Source: Tessaracoccus timonensis (GTDB lineage: Bacteria; Actinomycetota; Actinomycetes; Propionibacteriales; Propionibacteriaceae). Taken from it: DNA of 64,000 bases. The stretch spans positions 1,364,001 to 1,428,000 of the forward strand of contig NZ_LT996886.1 in assembly GCF_900343145.1 (NCBI RefSeq), in the 5' to 3' direction. The notes beneath the pieces are model-generated. The model had not been told where the DNA came from. It did not search any database and worked only from the letters and a program-made list of their open reading frames with translations. The position numbers were made by a program, and so were the translations under genes. Numbering within the stretch: position 1 is the stretch's first letter; each line of letters opens with the position of its first letter. This document shows, piece by piece, positions 63,163 to 64,000 of this stretch.

Positions 63163-63993
63163 ATGGCTGTACTGGTCAACTCGCAATCATCGAGCAACGT
63201 CTGTGTGCCTCCCGCTGCCGAAGCGTGCTCGTTCGAGCTCGACGTGCAATGGATCATCGACATCATCGATAAGGCTTCGGAATTCCTCCGCAACGTGGGC
63301 GAAGCCGTGAACAAGGTGTTCGATATCGTCGGTGAAGTGCTCTCTGCGCTGAGCGGCATCGTCGATTGGTTCGCCTGGGTGCCTGGTATCGGCAAGATGG
63401 CGAAGGACGCCATTAGAACTGCCTGTGACAAGGCCGGTGACGCCGCGGAGTTCTGTTACAACCTGGAAGCCGACGTCCTGCAGTTTTGCAAGAATGCCCT
63501 CGCGCCCTGGGAAATCCGCTCGGCCGGACGGGGTATCAACGAGCAGATCGTGCCACAGGCGCAGGCATTCACCGAGGCCCTCGGCCCCGGCAACTTCCAG
63601 TCGAACACGACGTGGACGGGATCGGCCGCTGAACGCTTCCGTAGCAATGTCGACAGCCAGTACGAGTTCGCCACCACGCTGCAGCAGCACACCGCCGAGT
63701 TCGGGCAGGTCGTTGAGCAGATGGGTGAGGAAGGCGTGAAAGCCACCATCGATTTCGTGAAGGAATTCACCAAGGCCGCTATTGCGCTCATCAGGGCCAT
63801 CGCCAAGATCTGGGCTGTGCCGGTGGGCACGGCGGTCGCTGCGAAGGACGTTATTGCCCTGGTGAAGGCGATTCTGCAGATGATCAAGGTGTGGGTGAAA
63901 GCTATCATCGCGATTGTGTCGCAGACCATGCAGCTGCGCTCCGCCGCCAACGCTGCGGCGCCGTCGAACGAATGGCCCAAGATCGCTCGCTGA
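63163..63993 (+). CDS. WXG-like helical protein, putative type VII secretion substrate
   Basis: The 276-residue protein starts MAVLVNSQSSSNVCVPPAAE, after AAGGAG and 10 bases. The middle has FQSNTTWTGSAAERFRSNVD, a W-x-G turn between helices as in WXG100 proteins. Hydrophobic or amphipathic helices precede it (VGEAVNKVFDIVGEVLSALS) and follow it (FTKAAIALIRAIAKIWAVPV and DVIALVKAILQMIKVWVKAI). It lies 15 bases after the Gly-rich gene. It is likely part of the same secretion locus, which continues beyond the window. Confidence 0.72.
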   Translation: MAVLVNSQSSSNVCVPPAAEACSFELDVQWIIDIIDKASEFLRNVGEAVNKVFDIVGEVLSALSGIVDWFAWVPGIGKMAKDAIRTACDKAGDAAEFCYNLEADVLQFCKNALAPWEIRSAGRGINEQIVPQAQAFTEALGPGNFQSNTTWTGSAAERFRSNVDSQYEFATTLQQHTAEFGQVVEQMGEEGVKATIDFVKEFTKAAIALIRAIAKIWAVPVGTAVAAKDVIALVKAILQMIKVWVKAIIAIVSQTMQLRSAANAAAPSNEWPKIAR

Positions 63994-64000
63994 CGTTCCC

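Overview
The window is high-GC actinobacterial chromosome carrying a large acquired antibiotic-resistance insertion. The chromosomal part holds LigA, DnaB, cydABDC, CsoR/CopZ/CopA, TreY/TreZ, a G5-domain cell-wall hydrolase pair and WXG/EbfC-type secretion genes. Together with the long LigA this points to the Propionibacteriales, most likely a Propionibacteriaceae such as a Tessaracoccus-like organism. This assignment is inference from gene content; no 16S gene is present.

Layout. 1-1940: 3' part of a YhgE/Pip-like membrane protein gene. 1942-25826: a 23.9-kb insertion bounded by two directly repeated 1,113-bp IS481-family elements (copies A and B). Inside it, in order: the cut end of integron orf5, sul1, qacEdelta1, the aadA1 and dfrA15-like cassettes, attI1 and intI1; IS6100 copy 1; a truncated MobF relaxase gene (traA-like); tetR and tet(33); degenerate DNA; a block of chromosome-type genes (two-component system, DedA, CDP-alcohol phosphatidyltransferase, AraC regulator, NmrA-like protein, DUF1772 protein, a stand-alone PheRS-like protein); a cmx-like chloramphenicol exporter gene; a second type of IS; a second intI1 fragment; IS6100 copy 2; and the missing end of orf5. 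The two halves of orf5 lie at opposite ends of the insertion, each touching an IS481 copy with the same TCTAGG flank. The segment is therefore a circle of about 22.8 kb opened at its IS and joined to the chromosome. No replication gene was found in it.

25859-29093: an oxidoreductase pseudogene, a small membrane protein, another IS481 remnant and dnaB. 29094-32671: DnaA-box-like sites, then copper homeostasis (CsoR operator, csoR, copZ, a dense array of palindromic repeats, copA). 32766-37463: two secreted G5-domain cell-wall proteins that share N-terminal halves but differ in catalytic ends, then ligA. 37530-47512 (minus strand): a glycosyltransferase, the hipBA toxin-antitoxin pair, and the cytochrome bd genes cydABDC, interrupted by a GH172-type enzyme. 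47663-60933: a BlaI-type regulator, PPK2, a PEBP-family protein, an aldo/keto reductase, trehalose synthesis genes treZ and treY with a vapBC remnant between them, a DUF4091 protein, a small toxin-antitoxin-like pair, tRNA-Thr, manA and small genes. 61002-63993: an EbfC-type protein, a Gly/Asp-rich protein and a WXG-like helical protein, probably substrates or partners of a type VII-like secretion system.

Two structural themes recur outside the resistance region: very long, near-perfect hairpins of unrelated sequence directly after genes (37479, 43595, 44831, 50902), and REP-like palindromic repeats built on TCGATACG and CTACTCAACCA (27.6, 30.2-30.5 and 48.0 kb).
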